Part shown: positions 24,401-34,463 of the stretch, piece after piece
How positions within the stretch are numbered: position 1 is the first letter of the stretch
Layout: each line of letters begins with the position of its first letter
Assembly: GCA_013054445.1 (NCBI GenBank)
Contig: JAAMPI010000051.1
Span: forward strand, 1 to 64,000
Source of the DNA: Cudoniella acicularis
Taxonomy: Eukaryota; Ascomycota; Leotiomycetes; Helotiales; Helotiaceae
DNA length: 64,000 nt
Direction: 5' to 3'
Notes under the pieces: model-generated
Database searches by the model: none
What the model was told of the DNA's origin: nothing
The model's input: only the letters and a program-made list of their open reading frames with translations
Translations under genes and position numbers: made by a program

Positions 24401-26675
24401 ACTGTCTAAGTGCTAATTTAGAGTATAGACGACGACGTTCTTAGGCTATATAGTTAGACCTAGGGAAATCGCCGTCGACCCTAAAAAAACTAGAGTAATC
24501 ACGGAATAGACAATACTATAGAACGTTAAGGACGTCTAGATATTCCTAAGATTCGCTAATTTCTATTAAATATTTATTAAAGGATATTCTAGATTAGCGA
24601 AACCATTTATATAACTTACGAGGAAGGATATCGAGTTTATATAGAATAAAGAGACAGATCTAGTATTTAAACAGATCAAATAACGATTTAAAGAAGAACC
24701 TATCTTATATAGCTATTAGGATAACAAGCTAAGTATCGTCGAGACCGATATATCTAATACCTAGACTAGAATAGTATACCTCTAATATAACGATAATAAT
24801 AAGCTATATCTTATAGCTTACTTTTTATAGAAAATGTCACTAGCTAAANAAAACTATAATATTTATAAAAAAGAACTACTCGTGATAGTAAAAGCGTTAT
24901 AATACTAGCGAGTTTATCTTTAAAGAGCCTGATTCCTGATTACTATCTATATAGACTATATAAATCTATAGACTTTTACTATAATAAAGGTCCTAGACAA
25001 TAGACGGTTAGCTAGATAGTTAGAGGAATTAGTAGGCTATAACCTTATAATAAAACATATAAAAGGAACTGATAACGCTAGGACAGACGCCTTAAGCTAA
25101 AAGCCAGGCTATAAAAATAACAAACAATATAAGGAAATAGCGATCCTCTAAACCCTAGAGAATAGGGACCTTGTCCTAGTAATCAGAGAAGTTATAGCTA
25201 TAGAAGATTTAGGTCTATAGATTAAACGGATCTATAAAGCTATAAAGTAAGAAGTTAAATATAACCTATATTTAGACAAAGAACTCTATATAAAGGATAG
25301 AACCCTATATTAGGCTAGGATAGAAAAGATGTTTATTCCCTTGATAATAATCTAAGACTTTATTATTGACTAGTACTCGCTACTAGTATATAGCTATTAA
25401 GGAACGAGAAGAACATATAAGAGAATAATAAGGAATTACTAGTGTCCTAAGCTAAGGTTACTAGTAAACTAGGTAGTCAGTGACTATAATACCTATATCT
25501 AAAACAAAACTAACCGCTATCTTCTTTATAGACGAATAGGTATAGTGCCTATATTACCTATACCTTAGAAAATCATATTATAAGACTTTATTATCAAGCT
25601 ATTAAGGTCCCTTGATCAAATAACAGGAGTAGAGTATGACTCTATCCTAGTTATTATTAAGAGGCTTATAAAGTACGTGATCCTAATACCCTATATAGAA
25701 AGTAGTACGGCTAAGGACTTGGCCTATATGCTCTTAAGGAAAGTAGTCGCTTGGTACGGACTATCTAAAGAGATCATGTTAGATCGAGATAAACTCTTTA
25801 TATCTAAATTTTAGATAGCGCTAACTGCCTATCTTAGAGTAAAGTAAAAAATAACGATAGCGTTCTACCTATAAACAAANAGNNNAACNNAAAGAATAAA
25901 CTAANNAATNNAAGTATANNTANNATATTATATAAACTANTAATAAAACAATTANNTANAAATACTACCTATANTATAGTTCTCTTATAATAGTTTAANN
26001 ATAGACANNACACTTGTNATNCTATTCTATATAAATCANNGCTANNAACTTATAANNTANTAAGAACTAGGACTTANNGATATCGANAANNAATATACCN
26101 NNATCTAGGTNNATAAGATNAAANTACTTTATATAGAANCTNGNNAAAGAACTNAAGTTTATAGNNGAAANNAACGCTTTCTANTATAATNAGACATATA
26201 GTTANGAGCNTACCTTAAAAGAAGANGATAGGGTTTATCTTCTTANAAAAAAACATTAATATAAANCNNCTAAANAANAAACTTNANTATAAGAAGATNA
26301 GACTATATATAATCAAGACTATTAGAAGACTATTAANNTTTNAATTAGCCNTACTAAAAAAATATAAANATNTATCTAGTCTTCTATATATCCCTACTCG
26401 ANAAAGCACNNNTAGNNGCGCTATANANNCCNTANNTCAATATCTAACTAGTTAACCTAGANCTCGANTATAANGTCGATNAGATCTTAAGTTTTAGATA
26501 GGTTAGAGGNANGATNAAGTATTTAATAAGATANAAGGATTATTTATAGTTAGAGGACATCGAAGAACCTTAAGAGAACTTAATCAACTGCCCTAAGAAG
26601 CTTATAGCGTTCTACTAGGAATTTAGGCGAAGTCTTAGGATCCCTAGCCTAATTTATAGTTCGGGTCGAGGCTAA
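21465..26675 (+). pseudogene. Degraded gag-pol of the gypsy element, single frame
   Basis: Translation of one frame from the ATG at 21,465 gives a Gag-like region, then YRLLGHIARDYKKRG, a CCHC zinc knuckle whose Cys have become Tyr. Protease (ALLGG), reverse transcriptase (YIDYRELNAVT and YLDDILVF near 24,300), RNase H, integrase (KRIIRNY then WYGLSKEIMLDRDKLF) and a chromodomain (ILSFR then NLINCPKKL, about 26,470-26,640) follow. All of these sit in the same frame, so the ancestor fused Gag and Pol without a frameshift. Dozens of in-frame TAG/TAA codons make it dead. Isolated N bases at 25,880-26,520 blur the integrase end. Confidence 0.85.
25880..26520. other. Stretch dotted with single N bases
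   Basis: Single or paired N interrupt otherwise readable sequence within the integrase part. The pattern suggests ambiguous base calls from collapsed repeat copies rather than a gap of unknown length. Confidence 0.6.
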
Positions 26676-26844
26676 GGAGGTCGCTATTAAGGCCGCTACC
26701 TAGGGTAGCGCAGAGCTCACGCTACTACCTATCCTCCTCTTCCTTTTATTTATCAACTAACTTCTGTTACTCTTTAGTATTTCGTTTCTTAGCTACCTCG
26801 GCAATATTTAACTTATCTAAGTAGCGAAGACTACGAGAGGACAT

Positions 26845-27113
26845 TTCTGTTATAGCTCTATAAAGGCACGAAGGCCCTGACGTCACGTGGGACGTATTTA
26901 TAAAAAGGTGCTATATTAACGAAGAAACTAAGCTGAGGAGAGAAGAAGGAGAGGTGGCCCTGAAGGGGTCTTATATACAGGAGGTGAGTACTGGCAAGCG
27001 AGGTCACGTGATAAGGGGTTAGGGGGACGTGTCGCAGCCTCCTGTCGCATATAGCGCCACACTGTCTGAGTCTCACTAGTCACAGGACTATGCGTTGCAC
27101 TAGGTCTGTGACA
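26845..27113 (-). mobile_element. Small inverted LTR nested in the gypsy element
   Basis: Read on the minus strand from 27,113 it begins TGTCACAGACC and contains ATATAGCACC, then AAATACGTCCC and TGCCTTTATAGAGC. The same order is present on the plus strand at 28,063-28,240. The far boundary is approximate. It lies between the chromodomain and the 3' LTR, so it inserted after the gypsy element. Confidence 0.6.
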
Positions 27114-27553
27114 ATTTCGGCCTCCCGCTAGTCAAGGTATTACTATTACTTCTAAAGGTAGAGTATTTTAACAAAGGCCTCCTCCTCTTCTAGCTTTAAG
27201 CGATTCCGCTATACCACGATAGCCTCGCGATTAGTATCAGACAGGACCTCAGATTCCTAGAGATCAGTTAGAGAAATCCTTACGTCACAGGAAACTTTAG
27301 CCCTTACACACTCAGAGTATCGCGCGCTCCTCTCTTTCTTTATAACACACTTCTAGTTTTCTTTAACATATCAAGAACAGGGAGATATAGTAGTTCTAGT
27401 ATTTTCGATATCGCGGGCATAGTTCAGACGCTCCTTAAGCTTAGTGTATAGGTCGTTGGTCATAGTAAAGAAGGGAGAAGCTTTACCTAATCACTGACGT
27501 GGCGATATAGTCATTTAAGCGGATAGAACTACGCTATAACTAATAGGGGATAG

Positions 27554-27987
27554 TGTCACGAATCAGTTATCACGTGTAGGCCTAGGCCTAAGGCTCGGCT
27601 ATAACCAATAGGAACAGCACAAAGAACCAGGGTCCTAAGTCACGAGATCATATGACTAGTCACGTGACTAGTCAAGTGATAGAGTCTAAGGCCGAGGCTT
27701 AGCGGAAGGACCGATCGACCTTCGGCCCTTCCTACTACCTACGGCCTAGGGGATTAAGGGATCTATATAAGCAGAGAGATTTCCTTACTAGATAGGAGCC
27801 TCGTGCTTAACTTATTTTAGTAATCTTATATCATACTTTGACATATCTTTGCTTATAACGTGCTAGCTTCCTAGTTAGTAACCACCGACTAGTATTGTCT
27901 TACTCTACACTTCTATACTACTAATCCGACAGACCTCCTGCTTACCTAAGGCGCCGTCTTTAGTTAAGTAGACCCCGATCCGTTATA
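27554..27987 (+). repeat. 3' LTR of the gypsy element
   Basis: It starts TGTCACGAATC and ends CGTTATA. It differs from the 5' LTR mainly by C/T and G/A changes, as expected after RIP of both copies. Confidence 0.85.
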
Positions 27988-28062
27988 GTCGACTTAAGAC
28001 TATCTAAAAACAAAGAACACCTACTTCTAGGCGATAAAGTTAGCTAAGTAGGACTACTATCA

Positions 28063-28260
28063 CAGACCTGGTTCGGAGGTCTAGTCGGGGCCGATCACGT
28101 GACCTCATATCGTATATATAACCTCGTTAGTCTCTTCGATAATATAGCACCTTCTTACAAATACGTCCCTATGTAACGTCAGGGCCCTAGTGCCTTTATA
28201 GAGCCGTAACATTAGACTAAGCTCTCCTCTTTTGCCTAGGAAGGCCTTTAGAATATCCTA
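28063..28260 (+). mobile_element. Partial small LTR (TGTCACAGACC family)
   Basis: It starts ATCACAGACCTGGTTCG, contains TATATATAACC as a promoter-like box, and matches the inverted copy inside the gypsy element. It has been altered by RIP, and its 3' limit is not certain. Confidence 0.5.
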
Positions 28261-28273
28261 CCCGACGACGAAT

Positions 28274-28468
28274 TGTCACAGACCTGGTTCGATGGTCTGG
28301 TCAGGACCGACCACGTGACCTCGCGTAGTCCTGCTGAGCCAGCTGCGACCTGTATTTAAGCTGTCGCACTCGACTCTCCTTCTCTCCTTAGTTTAGAATT
28401 CTTCGTCGATAATACAGTCATCCACTAAGCCACCTTTGCCCTGCCTTAGCCAGACCTGATCTGTGACA
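28274..28468 (+). mobile_element. 195-bp solo LTR with palindromic ends
   Basis: It begins TGTCACAGA and ends TCTGTGACA, so the terminal 9 bp are perfect inverted repeats, longer than the usual TG..CA. It contains CACGTGACC and a TATTTAAG box. No partner LTR or coding interior is joined to it, so it is either a solo LTR or a small MITE-like element. Confidence 0.5.
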
Positions 28469-28683
28469 CGAATCCGTATAACGATTATACGAACCTACAA
28501 TACTAATAACAAGACAAACAACTATTATAATAGCGCTACGCGCAGGAAGCCCCTCTAAGGGCAAAGCTACCGACTTACCACCTCCGATCTTACCGCCCTA
28601 GGGCGACTATACGACGACTAAACGCTTCGACAGCGAGTCTGCCGATGTCTAGGCACAACTCCTACATTTTTAGCAGTCCTAGT

Positions 28684-28857
28684 ATAGAAGGACAGATACA
28701 ACCTAAAAGAGAGGGAGTTTAAATAGACATTAATTTGACTTAAGAAGAAGAAGCTACGCTGCCTGAGAACACGTCTTTTATCCNCNNTCNCNTAGNNCNN
28801 NTNTCGTGNNNANNACNTNNNNTCAGNNCTNGNACTGAGNNCTNGCANTCNNANTAN
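28684..28857 (-). mobile_element. Inverted type-2 compact LTR
   Basis: The reverse complement matches the LTR at 31,466-31,638 through GGATAAAAGACGTGTTCTCA and AGGCAGCGTAGCTTCTTC. Many N bases cover its 5' third. Its start abuts the type-1 LTR at 28,858 head to head. Confidence 0.6.
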
Positions 28858-29215
28858 TGTAGTGGGGTTCTGTGTCACGTGCNNTAGCACGTGACTATAT
28901 TCATGTATATAAGGTCTCTCCNCCTCTCCTAGAGAGGAACAACAACCATCCTTCCTAGAGATTCGAGTCTTTCAGTCATCAGTTTTTAAGAGTCTATTTT
29001 AGAGGCCTCCCGTCCCTCTACATTTGGNGACCTACGCAGGGACGGTAAACGANGCCAAGCTTCACATCCTTATAGTCTTTTAGATTCGCAGTCAAGTTAT
29101 CNACAGTCCTTCCTTCCTTTTATCGACGTCCTTCCTTCGACCTTTCCTTTCTTCGATTCTATCTAGACGACGACCGACCGAACGATCAAGTGGGCGATCA
29201 GCGAGACCCTGAAAA

Positions 29216-30301
29216 ATGGCCTGCGATTCAGGGGTAAAAGATCAAATCTCGGTTCCTCAAGCCACGTCCCAGCGAACCGATATTACGGTAGATCGAGCCG
29301 TACGATGGAACCTTGTCCGGGACCGAGCAAGTGAGGCTCTTTCCGAGGTCCTGTTGCTTTTCTTCTTCGTCCTCCTATTGGCTGCTCGATTCTTGAGGTA
29401 CCTGGTTAGGGACCTGGATATCGACTTGTTGAGCCCGGCTCAGGAAGTCATAGCGCCACCGGCCCCCTCAGCGACCCCTATTCCAGCGACCCCTATTCAG
29501 AAGCCTTCTACACGACCTGTTCCGAAGCCTTCTCGGCCAGTGCCGCCGAGATTGTCGATTAATCCGATACGAATCGTCCCGACTGTTAAGTCGCCTTTAC
29601 CTTCCGAGCCTTCGTCCCCTGATTCGTCTTCTTCCGAGCTGTCTTTACCTTCGACGCCACCAGCCGTACGTGCTAGACAATACTCGATCCTTAAGGCGCA
29701 GATTACACAAGTACGAAAAGAGATAGCAGAGAAGGCTGCCTTTCTAGAGCAAGCTTCGTTTCCCCAGGGCCCACCTTCGCCACTATCACCTGCCGCACGT
29801 GCCAGACAAGAAGCAATCTTCGAACAAGAGGTTATAAAAGTACGAGTAGAGGTAGCAGAGAAGGCTACCCTTCTACAGCAGGCCTCTTATTCGCCAGACC
29901 CTCCTTCCCCGTCTCTACCGACATCGCCGTACGTGCCCCCACAGCGACGTCAAGCCTCGAGGCCTTCTACGAACCTCCCTTCTACTGGTCCACCCTTCGT
30001 CCAGTTAGTATCGATCGTCAAGGGGTGCTTCTACTGCCACAATAAGCATGAGGACAGTATACAGCACCGGCATCGGAACAAGTGCCCCTGGTTCCTACAC
30101 CACCTGGAAGTCGGCACATGCCACCTGAACGACCGAGGAGAGCTTTGCCTGGGCCCGAAGAGGAATGGCTACGTGACTGCCCTGCCCTTCTGGGATTCGA
30201 CGATAAGCCAGGGAGAGCAGGTGAAAGCCCGTACGGATAATACCGAGTGGGACGAAGTGGTTGCGAAGAGAGCCCGGAATCCTGTCGTCTTTAGGCACTG
30301 A
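29216..30301 (+). CDS. Gag-like protein of the compact LTR element
   Basis: An intact 361-residue frame fills the interior of the element. Roughly residues 45-62 are hydrophobic (VLLLFFFVLLLAARFLRYL), which is unusual for Gag. Residues about 80-150 are Pro/Ser-rich. Two related segments, each with ARARQ or VRARQ followed by a Glu/Lys-rich helix (QITQVRKEIAEKAAFLEQAS and VIKVRVEVAEKATLLQQAS), form an internal duplication. Near residue 270 a Cys/His cluster, CFYCHNKHEDSIQHRHRNKC, is followed by a further Cys/His stretch; it is not a classical CCHC knuckle. The role as capsid or RNA-binding protein is inferred from position. No stop codon has been introduced. Confidence 0.62.
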   Translation: MACDSGVKDQISVPQATSQRTDITVDRAVRWNLVRDRASEALSEVLLLFFFVLLLAARFLRYLVRDLDIDLLSPAQEVIAPPAPSATPIPATPIQKPSTRPVPKPSRPVPPRLSINPIRIVPTVKSPLPSEPSSPDSSSSELSLPSTPPAVRARQYSILKAQITQVRKEIAEKAAFLEQASFPQGPPSPLSPAARARQEAIFEQEVIKVRVEVAEKATLLQQASYSPDPPSPSLPTSPYVPPQRRQASRPSTNLPSTGPPFVQLVSIVKGCFYCHNKHEDSIQHRHRNKCPWFLHHLEVGTCHLNDRGELCLGPKRNGYVTALPFWDSTISQGEQVKARTDNTEWDEVVAKRARNPVVFRH

Positions 30302-30417
30302 TTTAAGGTCTTGGTTTTGTCTTCTTAGTTCTTAGTCTGAGTTTTGAGTTTTGAGTTTTGATTTAGCTGAGTTGTGAAGAGTGCTCAGGGGACGAGCACT
30401 AAGAGNAAGGGGTCGTA

Positions 30418-30582
30418 TGTAGTGGGGTTCTGTGTCACGTGCNNTAGCACGTGACTATATTCATGTATATAAGGTCTCTCCNCCTCTCCTAGAGAGGAAC
30501 AACAACCATCCTTCCTAGAGATTCGAGTCTTTCAGTCATCAGTTTTTAAGAGTCTATTTTAGAGGCCTCCCGTCCCTCTACA
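30418..30582 (+). repeat. Second type-1 LTR (165 bp)
   Basis: It matches 28,858-29,022 almost base for base, including N at the same places. It is followed by its own primer-binding-like TTTGGTGACC, so it also serves as the left LTR of the next internal segment. Confidence 0.75.
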
Positions 30583-30652
30583 TTTGGTGACCTACGCAGG
30601 GAGGGTAATCAGGGCTAAGCCCTAACTTCCTGTCGTCTCTTTTCGCAGTCAA

Positions 30653-30733
30653 GATCGGAATCAGAATCGGAATCGGAATCAGAGTCAGAATCAGAATCAG
30701 AGTCAGAATCAGAGTCAGAATCAGAATCGAATC
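30653..30733 (+). repeat. Hexamer microsatellite (GAATCA/GAGTCA/GAATCG)
   Basis: About a dozen 6-bp units alternate between GAATCA, GAGTCA and GAATCG. On the minus strand it reads as a Ser-Asp dipeptide run. Confidence 0.85.
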
Positions 30734-30985
30734 GTCGCCTGCCTAAGAGAAAGGCATCTTCCGAATCATCGAGTCCCTTGCGAATCACCGTTTGCCTACA
30801 CAATGGCATTTTCCCCTTCGAGTCGTCGTCTGCCAAAACATGGCCTTTACGAATCGTCTGCCTAAGAGAAAGGCATCTTACGAATCGTCGTCTGCCTAGA
30901 TGGCATTTCCTTATTACGAATCACCGTCTGCCTACGCAATGGCATTTCCCTTCTTTCGAATCGTCGTCTGCCGCAATGGCAGTTA
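30728..30985 (+). repeat. Degenerate minisatellite, about seven units
   Basis: The motif CGAATCGTCGTCTGCC, followed by an AATGGCATTT-like tail, recurs at 30,728, 30,781, 30,819, 30,850, 30,881, 30,917 and 30,957. Spacing is 31-53 bp. Confidence 0.75.
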
Positions 30986-31465
30986 AGCCCCTTTTCGAGT
31001 CGAGCTTCCGTCGCGGTCGCGTCCTTCTTTTCTCTCCTTCGATTCGACCTCCCTTCTACGATCATTCTTTCTTCCTGAGCCCGGCTCACGAAGCCTCTCC
31101 TCCCTCCCCCTCGTGCGACACGAGCATCTACGAAGACGAACAAGACACACCCCTTGACACAAGACAGTACTATCCAGCGGAAGAATAGGAATAGGAATAG
31201 GACTGGCTAGACCCGAGCCAACAGAATCGGGGGACAGCTAGAGTAGCTTACAGATACGGTGCTGGCCGAGCATAAAAAGACCTCCACACGAGCGGGGTAG
31301 CTGACGGCACCGGGCGAAGCTGGGTAGAGTTGTCAACAGGGGAGCTGGCGGCATAGTACTGGAAGTAGACACTAGGTTGTTTGGATACGGACGAGAGTTG
31401 CTTGATTGGACGTGAGGACCTGGGTCGAGAGCTCAGGGGACGAGCTCTTGTGGATAGGGGACGTA

Positions 31466-31638
31466 TGTAGTGGGGATGCTGGCACTGGTGCTGGTGCTGG
31501 GTCACGTGGTTCGCAGACACGTGACCTACGCGAAGGAGGATAAAAGACGTGTTCTCAGGCAGCGTAGCTTCTTCTTCTTAAGTCAAATTAACGTCTATTT
31601 GAACTCCCTCCCTTTTGGGTTGTATTTGTCCTTCTACA
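31466..31638 (+). mobile_element. Type-2 compact LTR (173 bp)
   Basis: It starts TGTAGTGGGGATGCTGG and ends CCTTCTACA. Ends and the CACGTG block resemble the type-1 LTR but the middle differs, so it is a sister subfamily. Directly after it lies the OrsD-type pseudogene, which it truncates. Confidence 0.65.
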
Positions 31639-31639
31639 T

Positions 31640-34303
31640 TATTCCGGATATCCGCCGACGATCTAAGCTACGTAACGAACGCCCCCTTATAAGTAAGCGA
31701 ACTATATCATAATATACTTCTTAAACATACTTCTCGGTAATGCTAACAGTTAGTTAGCGGTATAGCTAGGAATTAGCCGAAATCCCCTAGACTTCTATAG
31801 TAGCCTTCTTTAATATAGAAGTAAACCGGGAGGAGTCCTAAGGTTTACCGGGTGTTAGATCCGATCGAAAGAGCAAATCCCTCGGGGAGAGAGACATAGA
31901 AGGGTCAGGGTAGCTTAATTGCTCCCGTCTTAACATTTCTAGGAACCGCCGAATATAGACAAGATACTTAAAGATAACCCGCCCGCCTCGTATAGACAAG
32001 AATCGAACCACGTTAAACTTACGATTCGTAGACCGCTTAGCCTTATAATACTAAATAACGAATATTATAAACCCGTTATAGACGTAAAAGCCGCGCTCTA
32101 TAGACGACCCGTTTTTATACTCTAGGCTAAAAAGTTCTAATATTCACGTAACTTGTCCTCTAATAGTTTATAGTACGCCTACGATCGTTTCTAGGAGCGA
32201 CTCTACCTTCTTACGGTAAAAGGAAATAGCCTTCTAATCCTATCGATCTCTACGAAAGAGTCTATTACGACGAGTAGTATAAGCCTTCGTAGAGAGGTTA
32301 AGATACGTGTTAGCGAGCTTATTAGCTAGATACCGAACGAAAGAGAAGCTATATTAAGTATTAGTCAAGTTATCCTTAACCTTTACTAAATCGATCTCTA
32401 GGTTTAAGCTAAACATCAAGTCGTCGTATAGCTCTTCGGCCTTTATAAGGAAGTGCTTGGCTAGCCCGTAAAAGCTCTCTATAGTCAAACTAAAATCGTC
32501 TCCGTAGGACACGGTCTCGCCGTCGTCGCTCTAACGGAGTAAGAAGGATAGTAGATCTATACGTGCTATAACACGGCTAAAATCACGGAGACTCTAAAAC
32601 TCCTCTAAAGGTGATAGGGAACCTATAATTATATACCTCTACCGTATAACGTCGAAATACTAATGCTACTAGAAACGCGAACGCCGGGGGATACTAAGAT
32701 AAGGATAGGGCCGGAGTAGTAAGGTATATTCCAGGAATAGTAGCCGCTAGATATAAATAAGGGCGGAAAGATACGGGGTGTATTTTTTCGCCGGTAGGAA
32801 GCTTCGAGCGTCTAGTAAGAAGCTAAGAATACTACTAAAGTAAACTAATAGACTAGAGCTCGGCTAGCTATCAACGAACTCCTTAGTGCTAAACGTTATA
32901 TATAACTAAAAGACTAGTTCTAGAAGCTTATCTATAGTAGAACCGGCGTTGTTAAACTAGTCTTCTTCTTAGTGCTCATCTTCGTCCCCCTGTCGAACAA
33001 TTCCATCGCTATCATTATCATCTTCCCGTTCTCCTTCAACACCGCTCTTAATATCTTCTTTATCTTCATTATCCTCCACTTCGTTAGCCTCATCGTTATC
33101 TTCCTCGTCAATACCCTCGTCTTTATCCTCCCCTTCGTCGTCTGCACTACCCCTAGTATTCTCACCTCTATCTCGTGATCTAGGCCATCTACCCTGAGTA
33201 AGATCAACATCACTCCATGCCCGGTGCTCCTATATCGCTCGCATCTAGCGGAGCTGCTCCTTTTTGAATCGGATGCTAGTTAGGCGGCGACGTACGTCTA
33301 CGGGTATTCGGTGGGCACGGAAGGTAAAGGCGAAGAAACGCTGCAAGAGTTAGCGATACTTCTTCTTGCTTAACTTTAGCGCAACTAGAGTAAATAGTTT
33401 TGGGTAGTAGGTCTAGGGTTTGGTGCTCCGGAGCCAGCAGAGAATCGTACGGCCGGTGTGCTGCATAGTCTCCTCACAACGATCAAGCACATAATCTACG
33501 GCCACCATCAAGAGAGTAATCTTAGCCTTATCAGCTTGGGGGCTCACGGGTTCCGGATCCGCGGTGCTTGAACTCGGCCCAAGAATGTGATCTATTGGCA
33601 GAGAGCCCTAAGGTATCTCAGTAAGCCTCCGTAAGATATCACGGCGGACGCCCTGATAAGTGATTTCCTATCGCGTCCGCTCTATCCACGGACGTGTTCC
33701 AGCTAGTGTTGGTGCGATCGTATTCGTGCTATGTGTACGTTTCTGTTCCTCCGCCCTTGCACGCTCTCGCTGGTGTACCGACTCTATATGCTCACTCACG
33801 CCTCGACCAGCAACTAGCCGAATCGTACTCCCGTCCTTCTTGACAATCTAGTATCGCCGAGAGGCGCTATGAGTCTAAGTCTGTAAATAGACATCGTCAT
33901 AAAGATTCCTAATCCTCGAACTCGTCGCTTGGCGGCTACCCAAGTGCTGCTGTGAGATATGCTTCATGAGTTCGTGATAATTGATAGTGCGATAGCTGTA
34001 GCAGGCGAAGCCTTTATGCACTGCAAGTCAAGGGTGAATGTCGGAGCCATTAGCCCGCAACGGAACGTCCGCGGGATTGCGGAACCTATGCGGGTATTGG
34101 CTATTGAGGTGCTTTGTTAGACCTCTCCGGTCTCCCTGATTAATATGGTGCTTGTCGCGGAGGTGAGACGTGGCCTGGGATCGCTCAACGGCGAGAGCAT
34201 AGCCGCACTCACCGCAAATTAGCAGCTGCTCTTTTGGGTCGACATAGAGGTTGAGACGTGTAAGAAAGGGGTCCGAAGCAGGTTCTATATCGAGTCAATT
34301 CAT
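31640..34303 (-). pseudogene. OrsD-type zinc-finger protein relic (subtelomeric helicase-like family)
   Basis: The minus strand carries one long protein trace broken by many TAG/TGA codons. It starts near 34,303 and gives DPFLTRLNLYVDPKEQLLIC, then CGECGYALAVERSQATSHLR with a downstream His, a C2H2 arrangement. Next come HISQQHLGSRQAT, RHTGRTILCWLRS-like sequence and an acidic low-complexity stretch (about 32,950-33,160), then a region rich in RIP stops. This order matches large fungal proteins with an OrsD (DUF3505) finger region, some of which continue into RecQ-like helicase domains at chromosome ends. The C-terminal part is cut off by the LTR at 31,638. Family by eye; the helicase link is inference. 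Confidence 0.6.
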
Positions 34304-34463
34304 CAATAATATAGCAAAATAGTTTTCTACTACATAACCCACGCGGTTTCTGACGCGTCCCTCGCGCGTGCACGTGCCACAATCTCTAGGTTATGTCATA
34401 ACCGACGCCAAGACAGCCAACCCTTATTCTAGTAGGCGATGCTGGCGATGGCGTTGCTGACTA

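Larger units (their letters stand above)
20995..27987 (+). mobile_element. RIP-inactivated Ty3/gypsy chromovirus-type LTR retrotransposon
   Basis: A 7.0-kb element is bounded by two direct LTRs of about 432 bp (20,995-21,426 and 27,554-27,987) that both begin TGTCACGAATC. Each LTR contains TATATAAGCAG as a promoter box. The interior encodes Gag, protease, reverse transcriptase, RNase H, integrase and a C-terminal chromodomain on the plus strand in a single frame. Nearly every Gln and Trp codon is replaced by a stop, and CA/TG dinucleotides are almost absent while CG is kept, the mark of CpA-directed RIP. I could not identify a matching target-site duplication. A smaller inverted LTR is nested at about 26,845-27,113. 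Confidence 0.88.
28858..30582 (+). mobile_element. Compact LTR retroelement with Gag-like ORF only (TRIM-like)
   Basis: Two nearly identical 165-bp LTRs (28,858-29,022 and 30,418-30,582) start TGTAGTGGGG and end CCCTCTACA. Each contains a near-palindrome around CACGTG and a TATATAAGG box. The interior is about 1.4 kb and codes for one protein (29,216-30,301). No reverse transcriptase or integrase is present, so movement would depend on another element. A primer-binding-like TTTGGTGACC follows both LTRs and a purine-rich tract precedes the second. Unlike its neighbours the unit shows little RIP. Confidence 0.72.
30583..31465 (+). mobile_element. Internal segment of a second, chimeric compact element
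   Basis: It lies between a type-1 LTR on the left and a type-2 LTR on the right. It begins with the same leader as the first element and ends with a related tract (GCTCAGGGGACGAGC, then GGGGACGTA). It lacks the Gag-like ORF and instead contains a hexamer microsatellite and a degenerate minisatellite. The open frame at 30,778-31,188 is mostly repeat-encoded and I do not call it a gene. Confidence 0.55.
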
